From contig CAYFJI010000001.1 in assembly GCA_964343365.1 (NCBI GenBank), positions 42,292 to 106,291 on the forward strand: 64,000 bases of DNA, written 5' to 3'. Below the pieces are notes generated by a model that saw only the letters and a list, made by a program, of their open reading frames with translations, was not told the DNA's origin and did not search any database. Source of the DNA: CAJXWH01 sp964343365 (GTDB taxonomy: Bacteria; Pseudomonadota; Gammaproteobacteria; Arenicellales; UBA868). Position numbers and translations under genes: made by a program. Shown here piece after piece: positions 37,434-47,077 of this stretch (the first letter of the stretch is position 1; every line of letters starts with the position of its first letter).

Positions 37434-37573
37434 GAGAGAATTGCACGGTATTTCAATTTAGAATACATTTTCTTCAAAAACAATGTTCAAAATAGAAAAA
37501 TTATTAGAAATGTATTTGAGTTTTAGAAAATACTATCAACAAAAAATTTTGGTTAATAGACTCTAAGTATAGT

Positions 37574-38491
37574 ATGAATAAGTCATTAGAAAAAAGCACT
37601 AGAAAGGTTTTTCATGACATTCATTTAGATCATTTGTCTGATCCAGATGTTCGAGAGCGTCATTCTAGATTGGTTGATCCCGAAATAATGAGTCTACCCA
37701 ATGATTATTTTTCTGGCTTGACATGTGGAGATCTTGGATGTGGCTCTGCGGTTCATGGTACGGTAAATCTTTTATCTCTGGGCGTGGCTCATGTTTATGC
37801 GTTGGATCTAGATGATTCATTTATCAAATCAGCAAAAAAACGACTCGAAGATAATCTTGATTTTGAAGGGCGATGGACTCTGGATATTGGATCCTTGTTA
37901 GACTTGCCATACGAAAATGAAAGATTTGATTTTATTCTTTGTGCAGGTGTGATCCATCATGTTTCCGATGATCATCGCGCGATAGATGAGATCTATAGAG
38001 TTTTAAAAAAAGGTGGAAAGGCATATTTATCTGTTACTGGCGGTACAGGTCTTTTGAATCGGTTTTGGATGGATATTGCGCGGGATGAATATTTTAGAAG
38101 CGACGAAATGCAGAAAATCATTCGAGAGGGACGACTGGAGGAATGGCTGAAATTGCAACTGACCGATTTGCGAGAAAATATCGAAAGAGACGATGACGAA
38201 TCTTATCAATCATCTACATTGTTTATCGATAGCTTAATTCAATTGATTGATAACGATTTGGTTTTAAGCATTAGAGATGTACTCGAAGCACCGAAGTATA
38301 AAACTTACAGTGAAGCGCAATGGTTCAGCCTTCTTAGTGATTGTGGTTTTAAGGAAACCTATAGATTCTTTAAGAAGCCGCGATACAAGAATGTAAGAAA
38401 AGTGTTTGCTCCCTTGTACCATAATTATAAGAATCCATTAGCACGGATTCTCTACGGTGATGGTTCGATGAATGTAGTTGTTACCAAATAA
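37574..38491 (+). CDS. SAM-dependent methyltransferase
   Basis: A 305-residue class I methyltransferase. Motif I is CGDLGCGSAVHGTVNLLSLG (about 51-70), the acidic loop is VYALDLDDSFIKSAKKR and motif IV is FDFILCAGVIHHV. The C-terminal extension after about residue 160 is not a standard catalytic domain and may bind the acceptor. It lies between the carbamoyltransferase and the ABC exporter, so methylation of a glycan residue is likely. The acceptor is unknown. Confidence 0.8.
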   Translation: MNKSLEKSTRKVFHDIHLDHLSDPDVRERHSRLVDPEIMSLPNDYFSGLTCGDLGCGSAVHGTVNLLSLGVAHVYALDLDDSFIKSAKKRLEDNLDFEGRWTLDIGSLLDLPYENERFDFILCAGVIHHVSDDHRAIDEIYRVLKKGGKAYLSVTGGTGLLNRFWMDIARDEYFRSDEMQKIIREGRLEEWLKLQLTDLRENIERDDDESYQSSTLFIDSLIQLIDNDLVLSIRDVLEAPKYKTYSEAQWFSLLSDCGFKETYRFFKKPRYKNVRKVFAPLYHNYKNPLARILYGDGSMNVVVTK

Positions 38492-38731
38492 AAGAGCAGG
38501 AAGGCCTTTCTAGGCAGCATACTGAAAAACAGGTGTAGGGGGCGAGAATAGTCAATTTCTGGACTGTTAAACGCGCATAATGATTTGTATATATAAATAA
38601 GGATGAGCGCTCTGAAATGGAATTTTTATTCGGTTCTGTTGTTGCTACCCAGCTTCGCTTTAATCTATACGTAGGGCGTAAGCAAGAAAAATCTCGGTCA
38701 TAGCAACTTGGCAAAAAAAATCAAACCGTCA

Positions 38732-40519
38732 ATGCGTCTTGTGCATTTATCTCCGATCCGATCGAGTATTCATCGTTTAGTACCCGCGGTAATCGCAATC
38801 ATAATAGCGGGACTTGCAGAAACTTTAGGGATAGGCTTGTTGTTGCCGATATTAAACTTATTTCAAAATCCAGAACTCGCAGTCAACTATTCTCTAGAAA
38901 TAAAAAAATATTCCGGGATAGAGCTAAATTTATCAGATATAACGCGGGCTCTATTTCTGGCACTAGTGCTTTTTTTTCTGATAGCAGGGATATTCCAGTT
39001 AGCAACCGATATGTTGGTTGCTAGACTGATTGAAGGTTTTAAGGCGGTTTGGCAGGAGCAAGTTTTGGCTAAATATCTCGTTCAAAATTATCAGTTTCAC
39101 ATTGATAGTATGAGAGGTCAACTTATACAACGGCATATGGTTCATACGGATATGGCTGGTGAGTTAGTTTTGCAGATCTGTAATCTCTTACGGGATATTG
39201 TACTAGCGGTGTTTGTGTGTCTAATGCTCGCTATTTTCTCCCCAATTTTTATGGGGTTACTTGTAATTTTTATCGGGCCAGTGTTTTACCTTACGTTGAT
39301 CTATTCCCGGAACACTATCAACAAGAAGGCTGAAGAAGCACAAACTTATGAAGGAAAAGCATTCTCTTTGAGCTCAGAGATTTTAGATGGCATTAAAGAG
39401 ATATGGGCATTTGGTATACAGAAAAGTATGAGCAAGAAATTTTCTAATCTAGTTCGTGATAGGAGGGACAGAAAAATATTTATTCGTTCTATTCAGAACA
39501 TTCCCAGTGTGTTTCTAAGAACTCTAACCTTGGTAGCATTTACTGGAGTCTTATATTATTTAGTTGTTGCGGATCGGGGTGATCTGATCGGCGTATTGGG
39601 AGTATTTGGTATTGGTTTATTCAGGGTTAATGGTGCAATTGCTCGTATCAATGCTTCTTTGGTGAAAATTTTTGGAAGCTGGCCATCGATTCGTATAGTA
39701 GCGGAAGAGTTAAATAGACCTGATAGCTCAAATGATAGTACAGTTGCGAAAATTCCGTTAGTTGACAAGATTACGTTCAATAATGTGTCATTTTCACATC
39801 CCAATAAAAGATCATTTGCAATAAAAGATTTAAACCTAGAAATTGAAAGAGGAGCTATTGTAGGAATTGTTGGTCCGTCGGGCAGCGGAAAGAGCACATT
39901 ACTCGGTCTTCTCTTGGGATTTCTAGAACCCGATAGTGGCGAAATACTGCTTAATGAAAGTGATATCAGAGAATATTCTCCAACTAGTTGGTTACAAACC
40001 ATTGGATATACTGGGCAAGAACCATTCGTTTTATCGGGAACTCTTTTTGACAACATAACTTTGGCGGAAACTAAAATAATCGATTCAGAAAAAATGGAGA
40101 TAGTTAAAAACTTAGCAAATTTGACCTCGTTTCTTGATTCATTGCCGTTGGGCTTAGACACAATAATTGGGGAAGGGGGCCTTGATTTGTCGGGAGGCCA
40201 GAGGCAGCGTTTAGCTATAGCCCGAGCGATTTATAGAGATCCCGCTATTTTTATTTTTGATGAAGCCACTAGTAATCTAGATAATAATTCGGCAAATTTA
40301 ATACTTAACAACCTAAAAGAATATTGTAAGCAACAAAAAAAGACATTAATCATGGTTGCTCATAAACTATCTTTAGTCTCGGATGCGGATATGATTATAG
40401 TTATGGAAGATGGATTTTTGCGAGAAAAAGGACGGCATAAAGAACTCATGTCAAACAAAGACAGTTTATATCGAAACCTACATGAGAAGCCCAATTTCCT
40501 GGGCTTGGAAGAAGAGTAG
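38732..40519 (+). CDS. ABC exporter (TMD-NBD fusion), PglK/MsbA-like flippase
   Basis: A half-transporter of about 595 residues. Six hydrophobic helices (about 15-310) are fused to an ATPase domain with Walker A GIVGPSGSGKSTLL, signature LSGGQRQRLAIARAI, Walker B AIFIFDEATSNLD and the H-loop VAHKLSLVSDAD. The layout, with an N-terminal ETLGIGLLLPIL helix, resembles PglK, which flips lipid-linked oligosaccharides. In this locus it probably flips the undecaprenyl-linked repeat, as no Wzx is seen. A TTG at 38708 is an alternative start; neither has a clear ribosome site. Confidence 0.82.
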   Translation: MRLVHLSPIRSSIHRLVPAVIAIIIAGLAETLGIGLLLPILNLFQNPELAVNYSLEIKKYSGIELNLSDITRALFLALVLFFLIAGIFQLATDMLVARLIEGFKAVWQEQVLAKYLVQNYQFHIDSMRGQLIQRHMVHTDMAGELVLQICNLLRDIVLAVFVCLMLAIFSPIFMGLLVIFIGPVFYLTLIYSRNTINKKAEEAQTYEGKAFSLSSEILDGIKEIWAFGIQKSMSKKFSNLVRDRRDRKIFIRSIQNIPSVFLRTLTLVAFTGVLYYLVVADRGDLIGVLGVFGIGLFRVNGAIARINASLVKIFGSWPSIRIVAEELNRPDSSNDSTVAKIPLVDKITFNNVSFSHPNKRSFAIKDLNLEIERGAIVGIVGPSGSGKSTLLGLLLGFLEPDSGEILLNESDIREYSPTSWLQTIGYTGQEPFVLSGTLFDNITLAETKIIDSEKMEIVKNLANLTSFLDSLPLGLDTIIGEGGLDLSGGQRQRLAIARAIYRDPAIFIFDEATSNLDNNSANLILNNLKEYCKQQKKTLIMVAHKLSLVSDADMIIVMEDGFLREKGRHKELMSNKDSLYRNLHEKPNFLGLEEE

Positions 40520-40541
40520 AAAATTGCTAAAGAATATTTAC

Positions 40542-41933
40542 ATGCTTGAAAATGAGTGTGGGCATTATACAAAAATTTTTTGTAACTTTCTTCCCGAGCA
40601 TATGAAAGCACTAGCGTTTTGCACGCCAGCAAGTTTTCGTGATCCTGAATCTGATGAGATGTGGCATCCCATTTTCTACAAAAAAAGGCCCCCAGAGCTA
40701 TTCTTTTACCATATTATTGGCTGTAGTCGCGCCATTCTCAGTGGATTCAAAAAATTTGTCCTCGGAAAATTTGGTAGCAGTAAGTTAGTAGTGTGTGATG
40801 GGGCAACCCATTTATCATTTGGAAATGAAGTAGTTTGTCGGATAGAACCGGGAGGCAAGATATTCACAGAATATTTGTCGGAGGATGACCGAAAAAATAC
40901 TCACTGGATGATAGTTTCTGGCGCAGGAAGACTAGATTCTGTCTCAAGACTCCATGTGCTGAGTTTGCTCTACCAGTTTGTTTTAGCATGGATTAAGGCG
41001 TCAAATCATACGCGAAAATCTTCTACAAGTTCACTTGTTTCTTTGCAAGTTTTTCGATGGATTCTTTCTTTAAGATGGGTGGTTCAATGGACATGGTGGT
41101 GTGCAATAGAGAACGCTATTTGTATAACTCATCCTGATAAAATTTTCTGTGTACATGAATTTCATCCTCTTTCACGCATAGTTTGGTACGTTTCAAAAAA
41201 GAAAAATATTAAAACAATCGCTGTTCAACATGCCATCATTAGTCGCGAAAAACTATGGTATTTTTCTACGAAAGCTGAAAAAGAAGCAGGCCTTTGTTTC
41301 CCAGATGTCTATTACGTTTACAGTAATTCAGATCGAGATCTATTGCTGCCATATTTGCCCGCAACAACTAAAATTGAAATAGCATGTGGCCCAAGATACA
41401 CTAAGTGGAAGATGCATATAGGACGCTGGTCAACTGCGGTTGGGAGTCAAAAAATTTTATTGTTTGTTCCTTCCTTAGCGTGGTGGGATAACCTCACAGT
41501 TCTCGAGGGGGTTAGAAAATGTGTGGAGCTAAATGAACGAAGTTACTTGATTGTAGTCAGATTGCATCCAAACGGGTCTGTCGCGCTAAAACAGAAACTT
41601 AGGCTTTGGCGCTGGGCAGGCTCTGAAAAGATTCGCCTTTCATCTGCAAATATTCATGATGACTTATTGGCAGCATCGGTCATAGTGGGCGCTACCTCCA
41701 GTGTTTTGACTGAAGCTGCGCTGTTGGGTTGCCCTTCAATAAGTCTTGGTAATTCAAATTTTTCATACAGTCCAGTATATGCTGATCTAACGGTCAATAT
41801 TTCCGACTTTACTCTAGGTGATATAGATCAGGTGATGAAAAAGGAACAAAAAACAAGCGATGTAGTTCAGTTTCATGCAAAATCATTGGGAATGAATGAA
41901 CCAGCTTTCCGTTTATGCGACACTATCCAATGA
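40542..41933 (+). CDS. Putative GT-B-like glycan transferase, unrecognised family
   Basis: A 463-residue protein of no family I can name. GT-B-like features are KIFCVHEFHPLSRIVWYVS followed by IKTIAVQHAII, a second-domain strand ILLFVPSLAWWDN, a basic VVRLHPNGS, and VGATSSVLTEAALLGCPS, which resembles the donor-binding end of CDP-glycerol-type and capsule transferases. No transmembrane helix is clear. A TTG at 40524, five bases after the ABC stop and preceded by GAAGAAGAG, is a possible alternative start. Function is inferred from context. Confidence 0.5.
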   Translation: MLENECGHYTKIFCNFLPEHMKALAFCTPASFRDPESDEMWHPIFYKKRPPELFFYHIIGCSRAILSGFKKFVLGKFGSSKLVVCDGATHLSFGNEVVCRIEPGGKIFTEYLSEDDRKNTHWMIVSGAGRLDSVSRLHVLSLLYQFVLAWIKASNHTRKSSTSSLVSLQVFRWILSLRWVVQWTWWCAIENAICITHPDKIFCVHEFHPLSRIVWYVSKKKNIKTIAVQHAIISREKLWYFSTKAEKEAGLCFPDVYYVYSNSDRDLLLPYLPATTKIEIACGPRYTKWKMHIGRWSTAVGSQKILLFVPSLAWWDNLTVLEGVRKCVELNERSYLIVVRLHPNGSVALKQKLRLWRWAGSEKIRLSSANIHDDLLAASVIVGATSSVLTEAALLGCPSISLGNSNFSYSPVYADLTVNISDFTLGDIDQVMKKEQKTSDVVQFHAKSLGMNEPAFRLCDTIQ

Positions 41934-41964
41934 AAGCTAGAGAAAATTGTTTAAATTATAAAAA

Positions 41965-42783
41965 ATGATTATTAGTGGCAAGAGTTCCTTAGTAAGAATT
42001 GCTCGGAAGTCTTTGGCTCGCGCGGGCGTGATAAATCCTTTTAGAGGCTTGTTTAAAGAAATTGAGTTTGAGACATTAACTTATTGCAACAGAAAGTGTA
42101 CTTATTGTCCAAATGTCGATTATGAAAGATTCGGCGAGGCAGAAAATTTTTTTATGCAAGAGGATGTTTTTACTACATTGATTGATCAGTTGGTTGACCT
42201 CAAATTTGAAGGCGAGCTTGCGCCTCACCTTTATGGTGAACCGATGGCTGATCCAAGGCTAAGTCAATGGATGGCGTATATAAGGAAAAAGTTGCCAGCT
42301 TGCAAAATTAAGATAGTTACCAATGGCGATTTTCTTGATGAAGCTAGCTACGGTGAGCTAATTAATTCGGGTATCGATTATTTTGTTATATCAAAGCATG
42401 GTGAAAAATTTAAGAAAGGATTTAGAGTGTTGTACGAAAAACTAAGTGAAGAAGAGAGAAACAACAGGCTTATAGTCCGTGATTTTTTTGACAATTTCTC
42501 CAAAGACCAATCTATGATTAACACCCGAGGTGGGGAAGTTGCCGTAGAGCGTTCAGCTGAAAAAAAACAGCCAGTCAATTGTGTCTATGCAACTTACCCT
42601 GTGATCAATGTTTTTGGTGATCTTGTGCTATGTTGTCAGGACTACAAAAGTAACTATGTTTTTGGAAATATTGCGGAAAGCCATTTACGTGATTTGTGGT
42701 TCGACCCCAACAATATTGCAATTAGAAGACGAATCTTTCAGTCGCATTTCGATTTGGAGATTTGCCAGAAATGTTACATGTAG
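41965..42783 (+). CDS. Radical SAM/SPASM enzyme
   Basis: A 272-residue radical SAM protein. The cluster motif CX3CX2C is in TYCNRKCTYCPNVDYER (about 32-48). Core strands include APHLYGEPMADP and KIVTNGDFLD. SPASM-type auxiliary-cluster cysteines are in VNCVYATYP, LCCQDYKSN and the terminal ICQKCYM. It may dehydrogenate or epimerise a sugar, or modify a peptide. The partner substrate is unknown. It lies 31 bp after the GT-like gene in the polysaccharide locus and ends right after the last CxxC. Confidence 0.83.
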   Translation: MIISGKSSLVRIARKSLARAGVINPFRGLFKEIEFETLTYCNRKCTYCPNVDYERFGEAENFFMQEDVFTTLIDQLVDLKFEGELAPHLYGEPMADPRLSQWMAYIRKKLPACKIKIVTNGDFLDEASYGELINSGIDYFVISKHGEKFKKGFRVLYEKLSEEERNNRLIVRDFFDNFSKDQSMINTRGGEVAVERSAEKKQPVNCVYATYPVINVFGDLVLCCQDYKSNYVFGNIAESHLRDLWFDPNNIAIRRRIFQSHFDLEICQKCYM

Positions 42784-42875
42784 CTTGTTGGCTATTCGCG
42801 AATCACATATTAAAAAGTTATTAAACATTCTTAATGGTAGCGACTATTATTTTCAAAATTATCGGGAAATGAGAA

Positions 42876-43286
42876 TTGGCTAAACATTTATTGAAAAAAG
42901 AGGAAAAAAAAATAATCTTTGATATCGTCAGAGCAGAAGAAGTAGACGTTAATTTGCTTTTTTGGAAAGAAAGGATAATAGGATTAAATATTTTCACGGT
43001 GCTTTTGTTTCAACCTCAGCAATATTATTTTTTATTTGAGAGGATTGAAGATGCGATAGTAGGAAAAAATTTTTTTCCATATTGGGAAAATAAAGATAAG
43101 TATAAGGAATCAGAGAAAAATGACATATTAGAAATTCAATTGCATTGCTGGATTTCAGGTATCAAACGCATTCGAAAAAGGCAGGAACAGCTATTTGTGC
43201 CAGTGGATGATGGTGCTTCCAGAAGAAGAAGTTTTTCACGTGTTTCTGAAACGATTAGATTTGCACTTAACAAGGCTGAAGAGTAA
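42876..43286 (+). CDS. Small protein of unknown function
   Basis: A 136-residue, strongly charged protein rich in Lys, Glu and Arg, starting at TTG with GGGA upstream. The central region has an amphipathic stretch (LLFWKERIIGLNIFTVLLFQ) and an aromatic patch QQYYFLFERIED. The tail is arginine-rich (ASRRRSFSRVSE). There is no signal peptide, and I recognise no domain. It lies between the radical SAM gene (92 bp) and the heparinase N-terminal ORF (41 bp), same strand, so it is probably part of the glycan operon. Base composition is particularly A-rich. Confidence 0.55.
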   Translation: MAKHLLKKEEKKIIFDIVRAEEVDVNLLFWKERIIGLNIFTVLLFQPQQYYFLFERIEDAIVGKNFFPYWENKDKYKESEKNDILEIQLHCWISGIKRIRKRQEQLFVPVDDGASRRRSFSRVSETIRFALNKAEE

Positions 43287-43327
43287 AGCTTTCTCTAATC
43301 AAAAAGCTTAACCTAATCGATCTCATC

Positions 43328-44455
43328 ATGAGGCGTACTTTATTCACATCTGGTATATCAAAACCTTATGGGGAGTACTGGTTTTTTTTGCGATGGATAG
43401 TATTAAAATTTAAATTATTTACGGTAACTTTTTGGATCGTTCGGAAATTGATAAATAGAGCGCGATTAAGAGGAAATAGACTTAATGCTTATCCACCAGA
43501 AGTACGTGCGTTAGTTTTAAAGACTTCAATTTGTCTTAATTTTTCTAATATTCATAAAGTAAACACTCTGGAAAAAATTGAATGCAAGAAATTTGAAGGG
43601 CCAGAAAGCATTCAACTGGCTAGTTGTGAGCTGGGTATTGTCGCTGGAAAAATTGACTGGCTCTTTACTTATTCAGATTCCGAGGATGAGGAATCTTTGC
43701 ATCGTTGGAATTTCTTAATACACCTTCTTGGTAAGAAAATTAAAAATCAGGAGCACTTATTTTGGGCTGGAGAACAAGTTAATGTTTGGGTTAATATGTT
43801 CCAACAAGAAATAAAGTCGTTAAAAAAAAATCGAATTAGAGCGCTTCGATGGGAAAGTTATACACTCAGTGAGCGTTTAGCAAATTTCACTATCTTTTGT
43901 AAAATGTCTGGCATAAAACCCGCACTTCATGTAGTTGAGGCGCTGGTTGAACAAGCGAATCATCTGACAAGAAATTTGGAGTATCACGGGAATTATACGG
44001 GGAATCATGTTGTTAACAATGGCAGATGCCTTTATCTTTTTGGTAGTAATTTTGGGATCTCAAGATTTTCTGAATTAGGTCGAGATTTGATTATGCGCGA
44101 ACTGCCGGACTTAGTTTCCTCGGAAGGTTTCGTTCGTGAGGGAAGCACGCATTATCAATTTCTGATTACCCGTTGGTTGCTGGAAGTTAGGTTTTTTGCT
44201 CAATCTAATAATGATTTTGATTTCCTCAAGATGTTAGATAAGTATTGTGAAAAGTTAGAAAGCAAATGCCAATTTTTCCAAACCGGCGATACTAAGGATT
44301 GCTTGAGGGAATATCCACTATTTGGAGATATATCACCAGACTGTTCTCCAGAGTGGCTTCTCCATCTATCTTTTAGCCGACTGAGTAGGGAATCCAATTC
44401 TGAGGATTACACTTCATGTTTACCAGAATTATCATGGAACTGGATCTGGGAATAG
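43328..44455 (+). CDS. Heparinase II/III-like protein, N-terminal toroid part (split gene)
   Basis: A 375-residue ORF with the alpha/alpha-toroid domain of heparinase II/III family lyases. Visible are YHGNYTGNHVVNNGRCLYLFG with the conserved Asn-His, then REGSTHYQFLITRWLLEV carrying the Tyr/His catalytic region, and YPLFGDISPDCSPEWL. Full-length family members run on for about 250 more residues of beta-sheet domain. Here the frame ends at TAG 44453, and the beta domain is encoded by the next ORF in another frame. It is either two subunits or a broken gene. Confidence 0.75.
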   Translation: MRRTLFTSGISKPYGEYWFFLRWIVLKFKLFTVTFWIVRKLINRARLRGNRLNAYPPEVRALVLKTSICLNFSNIHKVNTLEKIECKKFEGPESIQLASCELGIVAGKIDWLFTYSDSEDEESLHRWNFLIHLLGKKIKNQEHLFWAGEQVNVWVNMFQQEIKSLKKNRIRALRWESYTLSERLANFTIFCKMSGIKPALHVVEALVEQANHLTRNLEYHGNYTGNHVVNNGRCLYLFGSNFGISRFSELGRDLIMRELPDLVSSEGFVREGSTHYQFLITRWLLEVRFFAQSNNDFDFLKMLDKYCEKLESKCQFFQTGDTKDCLREYPLFGDISPDCSPEWLLHLSFSRLSRESNSEDYTSCLPELSWNWIWE

Positions 44456-44489
44456 AATCTCAAGAATCTTGATTAGCTGATAACTTACT

Positions 44490-45230
44490 ATGGCAAAGTT
44501 AGTTTACCCAGAGGACGGATGGTATAGATTTGAAAAGTTTGGGCAGTTATTATTCTTACGAGGCATTCCAACGCGTCATTTAATGCGAGCTGGGCACTAT
44601 CATCAAGACGTAGGGCATTTCACCTTGCATCGATTAGGCGTGCCCATCTTAGTGGATGGAGGCCGACGAAATTATACTAGCGATGAGTGGGGTAGATTTG
44701 GCCTAAGACCAGAAGCCCACAATACTATAACTATCAATAATTATGGGATAAACCCGGATCGGCCGACTAGATTTCCAAGAAATTATGCTGACCCAAAATT
44801 AACGATAACTAATTTCGAAAGCGACGACTTGCTCCAAATCGATATACAAACTAGTGGTTTTAATCGCATTCATCCTTCCTTGAATTGGCATCGAAGAATA
44901 CAAATGTACTATGAAAGATTTGAAATCAACGATGTTATTACGGGAATCAATCAATATTTAATTGCTAGTTTTTTACATTTTTCGTACTCAATGCAAATGA
45001 CCAGAGAAACTAAGAATACCCTACGGTTTGGAAAAGGAGATGTGCAGGGTTTGTTCAAGTATGAGCACTCAAACCAGTGCCAGCCAAAATTATATAGAGG
45101 AGGTCAATCTCTTTTTGGGTGGCAGGCTACTACTTATGGAAAAGCCTTAGAGGCTCCAACTCTAGTTTTTCGAGAGCGGATTAAATTACCTGTCAAGTAT
45201 TCTTACAAAATTATTTGGGGTGAAGCGTGA
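44490..45230 (+). CDS. Heparinase II/III-like protein, C-terminal beta domain (split gene)
   Basis: A 246-residue ORF corresponding to the C-terminal beta-sandwich of heparinase II/III-family lyases. It begins at the domain boundary (PEDGWYRF) and contains GHYHQDVGHFTLHRLGVPIL, DGGRRNYTSDEWG and PEAHNTITINN, all typical of the domain. It is in a different frame from the N-terminal ORF, 34 bp apart, with stop codons in all three frames between them. There is no strong ribosome site before its ATG. Motifs are intact, so recent decay or a natural two-chain enzyme are both possible. It ends overlapping asnB. Confidence 0.72.
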   Translation: MAKLVYPEDGWYRFEKFGQLLFLRGIPTRHLMRAGHYHQDVGHFTLHRLGVPILVDGGRRNYTSDEWGRFGLRPEAHNTITINNYGINPDRPTRFPRNYADPKLTITNFESDDLLQIDIQTSGFNRIHPSLNWHRRIQMYYERFEINDVITGINQYLIASFLHFSYSMQMTRETKNTLRFGKGDVQGLFKYEHSNQCQPKLYRGGQSLFGWQATTYGKALEAPTLVFRERIKLPVKYSYKIIWGEA

Positions 45231-47077
45231 TGTGTGGTATTGCAGGAATATTTCGTTTCGATGGAAAGCCTGTGCAGCGAGAAGCTATCGAGCTAATGAA
45301 CCAAAGTATGTTCGATAGAGGCCCCGATTCGGGAGGAATATATTTGGATCGAGATTTAGGTATGGGCGCTCGAAGGCTTTCGATTATCGATGTAGAGAAT
45401 GGTAATCAACCATTGACGAATAGGGATGGCCGTCTTTCTGTTGTGATGAATGGAGAGATATATAATCACTTAGAATTACGAAAAGATTTGCAAGCGAAAG
45501 GTTATGTCTTTAATACCAGATCAGATACGGAGGTATTGCTACACATGTATGATGAGTATGGCAAGAAGTGTTTGCAATACTTAATTGGTATGTTCGCGTT
45601 TGCAATATGGAATAAAACTGACAGAACACTTTGGTTGGCAAGAGATAGATTTGGAATTAAGCCTATTGTATTTTACCAAGATAAAAATATGTTTTGTTTT
45701 GCGTCAACACAAACTGCATTGTTGAAACTACCAGAAATAAAAAAATCCCTAAATAGCGATGGCTTGCTTCTTTATCTTCTCTTATCCTATATTCCTGCGC
45801 CCAAAACAATATGGAAGGGCATACAAAAATTGTTGCCAGGTCGATCACTGAAAGTGGATAACAGAAGTATAGAGATTGAACAGTATTGGAATGTGACGTC
45901 AGGGCGTCGGAAAAATGGCTATGATCAAGAAGTAGATCACCAGATTAGGGAAATTTTTCATCGATCTGTTGAACTAAATAGTCGGAGTGATGTTCCAGTT
46001 GGTATCTTTTTAAGTGGCGGTCTTGATAGCACTGCGATAACTTCAAGTTACTGCCGACAGAAAAATAATGATGTTCATACTTTCACCGTTGACTGTGAAG
46101 GAAAACACTCAATGGAGGGTGATTTTGCCAAAATTGCGGCAAATCAATATCAGACTAATCATCATCATTATAAACTTTCCAGTGACCAGAGTTTTCTTGA
46201 ACTAGATGAGTTGTTGGAAAAATTTGATGAACCAATAGGCGATTCAGCTAGTATATCTTCATATTACTTATCAAAGCGTGCCGCTGAAAATGGCATTAAA
46301 GTAGTTTTGTGTGGCGCTGGAAGTGATGAGCTGTTTGGTGGTTATTCGCGCCATTATAGAAATCGACGAAATTTTTTTTCCGGCAAGTCTTCCCTAATTC
46401 CATGGCAGTTGTTGCAGCGTGTTGGAAAATCGAATTTAGAGATATTGCACTATGCTTCTATTGGGTGGGATAGAGGAACCTCATTCGGGTTATCAACATC
46501 TGGGGCACATATAGGTTTGCTCAACAAACTATTAGACAATAAAGAAGTTTTGTTTGAGGGTTTACAGTTGGTCAGGGATCAGTTTAGTATGTTGATTCAT
46601 CTAGAAAAGACAGAGGGTTTCCAATACAGCCGACTCTTAACAGACATATCTAATTATCTACCCGACAATGTCCTAGCATTGTTCGATAAAACTACTATGG
46701 CTGCCTCTGTGGAAGGCCGTGTACCATTTTTAGATCATACACTTGCTGAACTAATATTTTCTGAGCCACCAGAAAAAATGTTATCTAATAATTTTGTAGA
46801 TGCAAAGTGCAAACTAAAAAGCGTGCTTGCTCGGGAAATCCCAACTCAAATCCGGAATCGCAGTAAAGTGGGTTTTGACGGCCCGGTAAATTATTGGATC
46901 AACTCAAATTGTTCCTTTAGAGACCGCTTGCTAGATTTAGTTAATCCGGATCTAAAGTTATTAATTTCTCATCAACAAATAAAGACCCTCCTCAACCAAG
47001 AAACCTTGCATCCAGGATTGGCTCATGTACTGTTTAAGCTATATGTTCTGGATTCTTGGTTAGAAAAACATGCTTAG
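45230..47077 (+). CDS. asnB: Glutamine-dependent asparagine synthetase-like amidotransferase
   Basis: A 615-residue enzyme. The N-terminal Ntn glutaminase starts Met-Cys-Gly-Ile-Ala with the nucleophile Cys2. This fixes the start at ATG 45230 rather than the GTG three bases upstream. The glutaminase has RGPDSGG and VMNGEIYNH. The synthetase domain has the PP-loop FLSGGLDSTAI (about 260-270) and LCGAGSDELFGGY. AsnB paralogues in polysaccharide loci are thought to amidate uronic acids or modify the glycan. The start overlaps the heparinase C-part stop (TGATG), so translation is coupled. Confidence 0.9.
   Translation: MCGIAGIFRFDGKPVQREAIELMNQSMFDRGPDSGGIYLDRDLGMGARRLSIIDVENGNQPLTNRDGRLSVVMNGEIYNHLELRKDLQAKGYVFNTRSDTEVLLHMYDEYGKKCLQYLIGMFAFAIWNKTDRTLWLARDRFGIKPIVFYQDKNMFCFASTQTALLKLPEIKKSLNSDGLLLYLLLSYIPAPKTIWKGIQKLLPGRSLKVDNRSIEIEQYWNVTSGRRKNGYDQEVDHQIREIFHRSVELNSRSDVPVGIFLSGGLDSTAITSSYCRQKNNDVHTFTVDCEGKHSMEGDFAKIAANQYQTNHHHYKLSSDQSFLELDELLEKFDEPIGDSASISSYYLSKRAAENGIKVVLCGAGSDELFGGYSRHYRNRRNFFSGKSSLIPWQLLQRVGKSNLEILHYASIGWDRGTSFGLSTSGAHIGLLNKLLDNKEVLFEGLQLVRDQFSMLIHLEKTEGFQYSRLLTDISNYLPDNVLALFDKTTMAASVEGRVPFLDHTLAELIFSEPPEKMLSNNFVDAKCKLKSVLAREIPTQIRNRSKVGFDGPVNYWINSNCSFRDRLLDLVNPDLKLLISHQQIKTLLNQETLHPGLAHVLFKLYVLDSWLEKHA

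Noticed and set aside
42608..42883. 91-codon plus-strand ORF overlapping the end of the SPASM gene
   Set aside because: It is out of frame with the radical SAM gene, whose terminal CxxC is intact, and the extra part has no domain.
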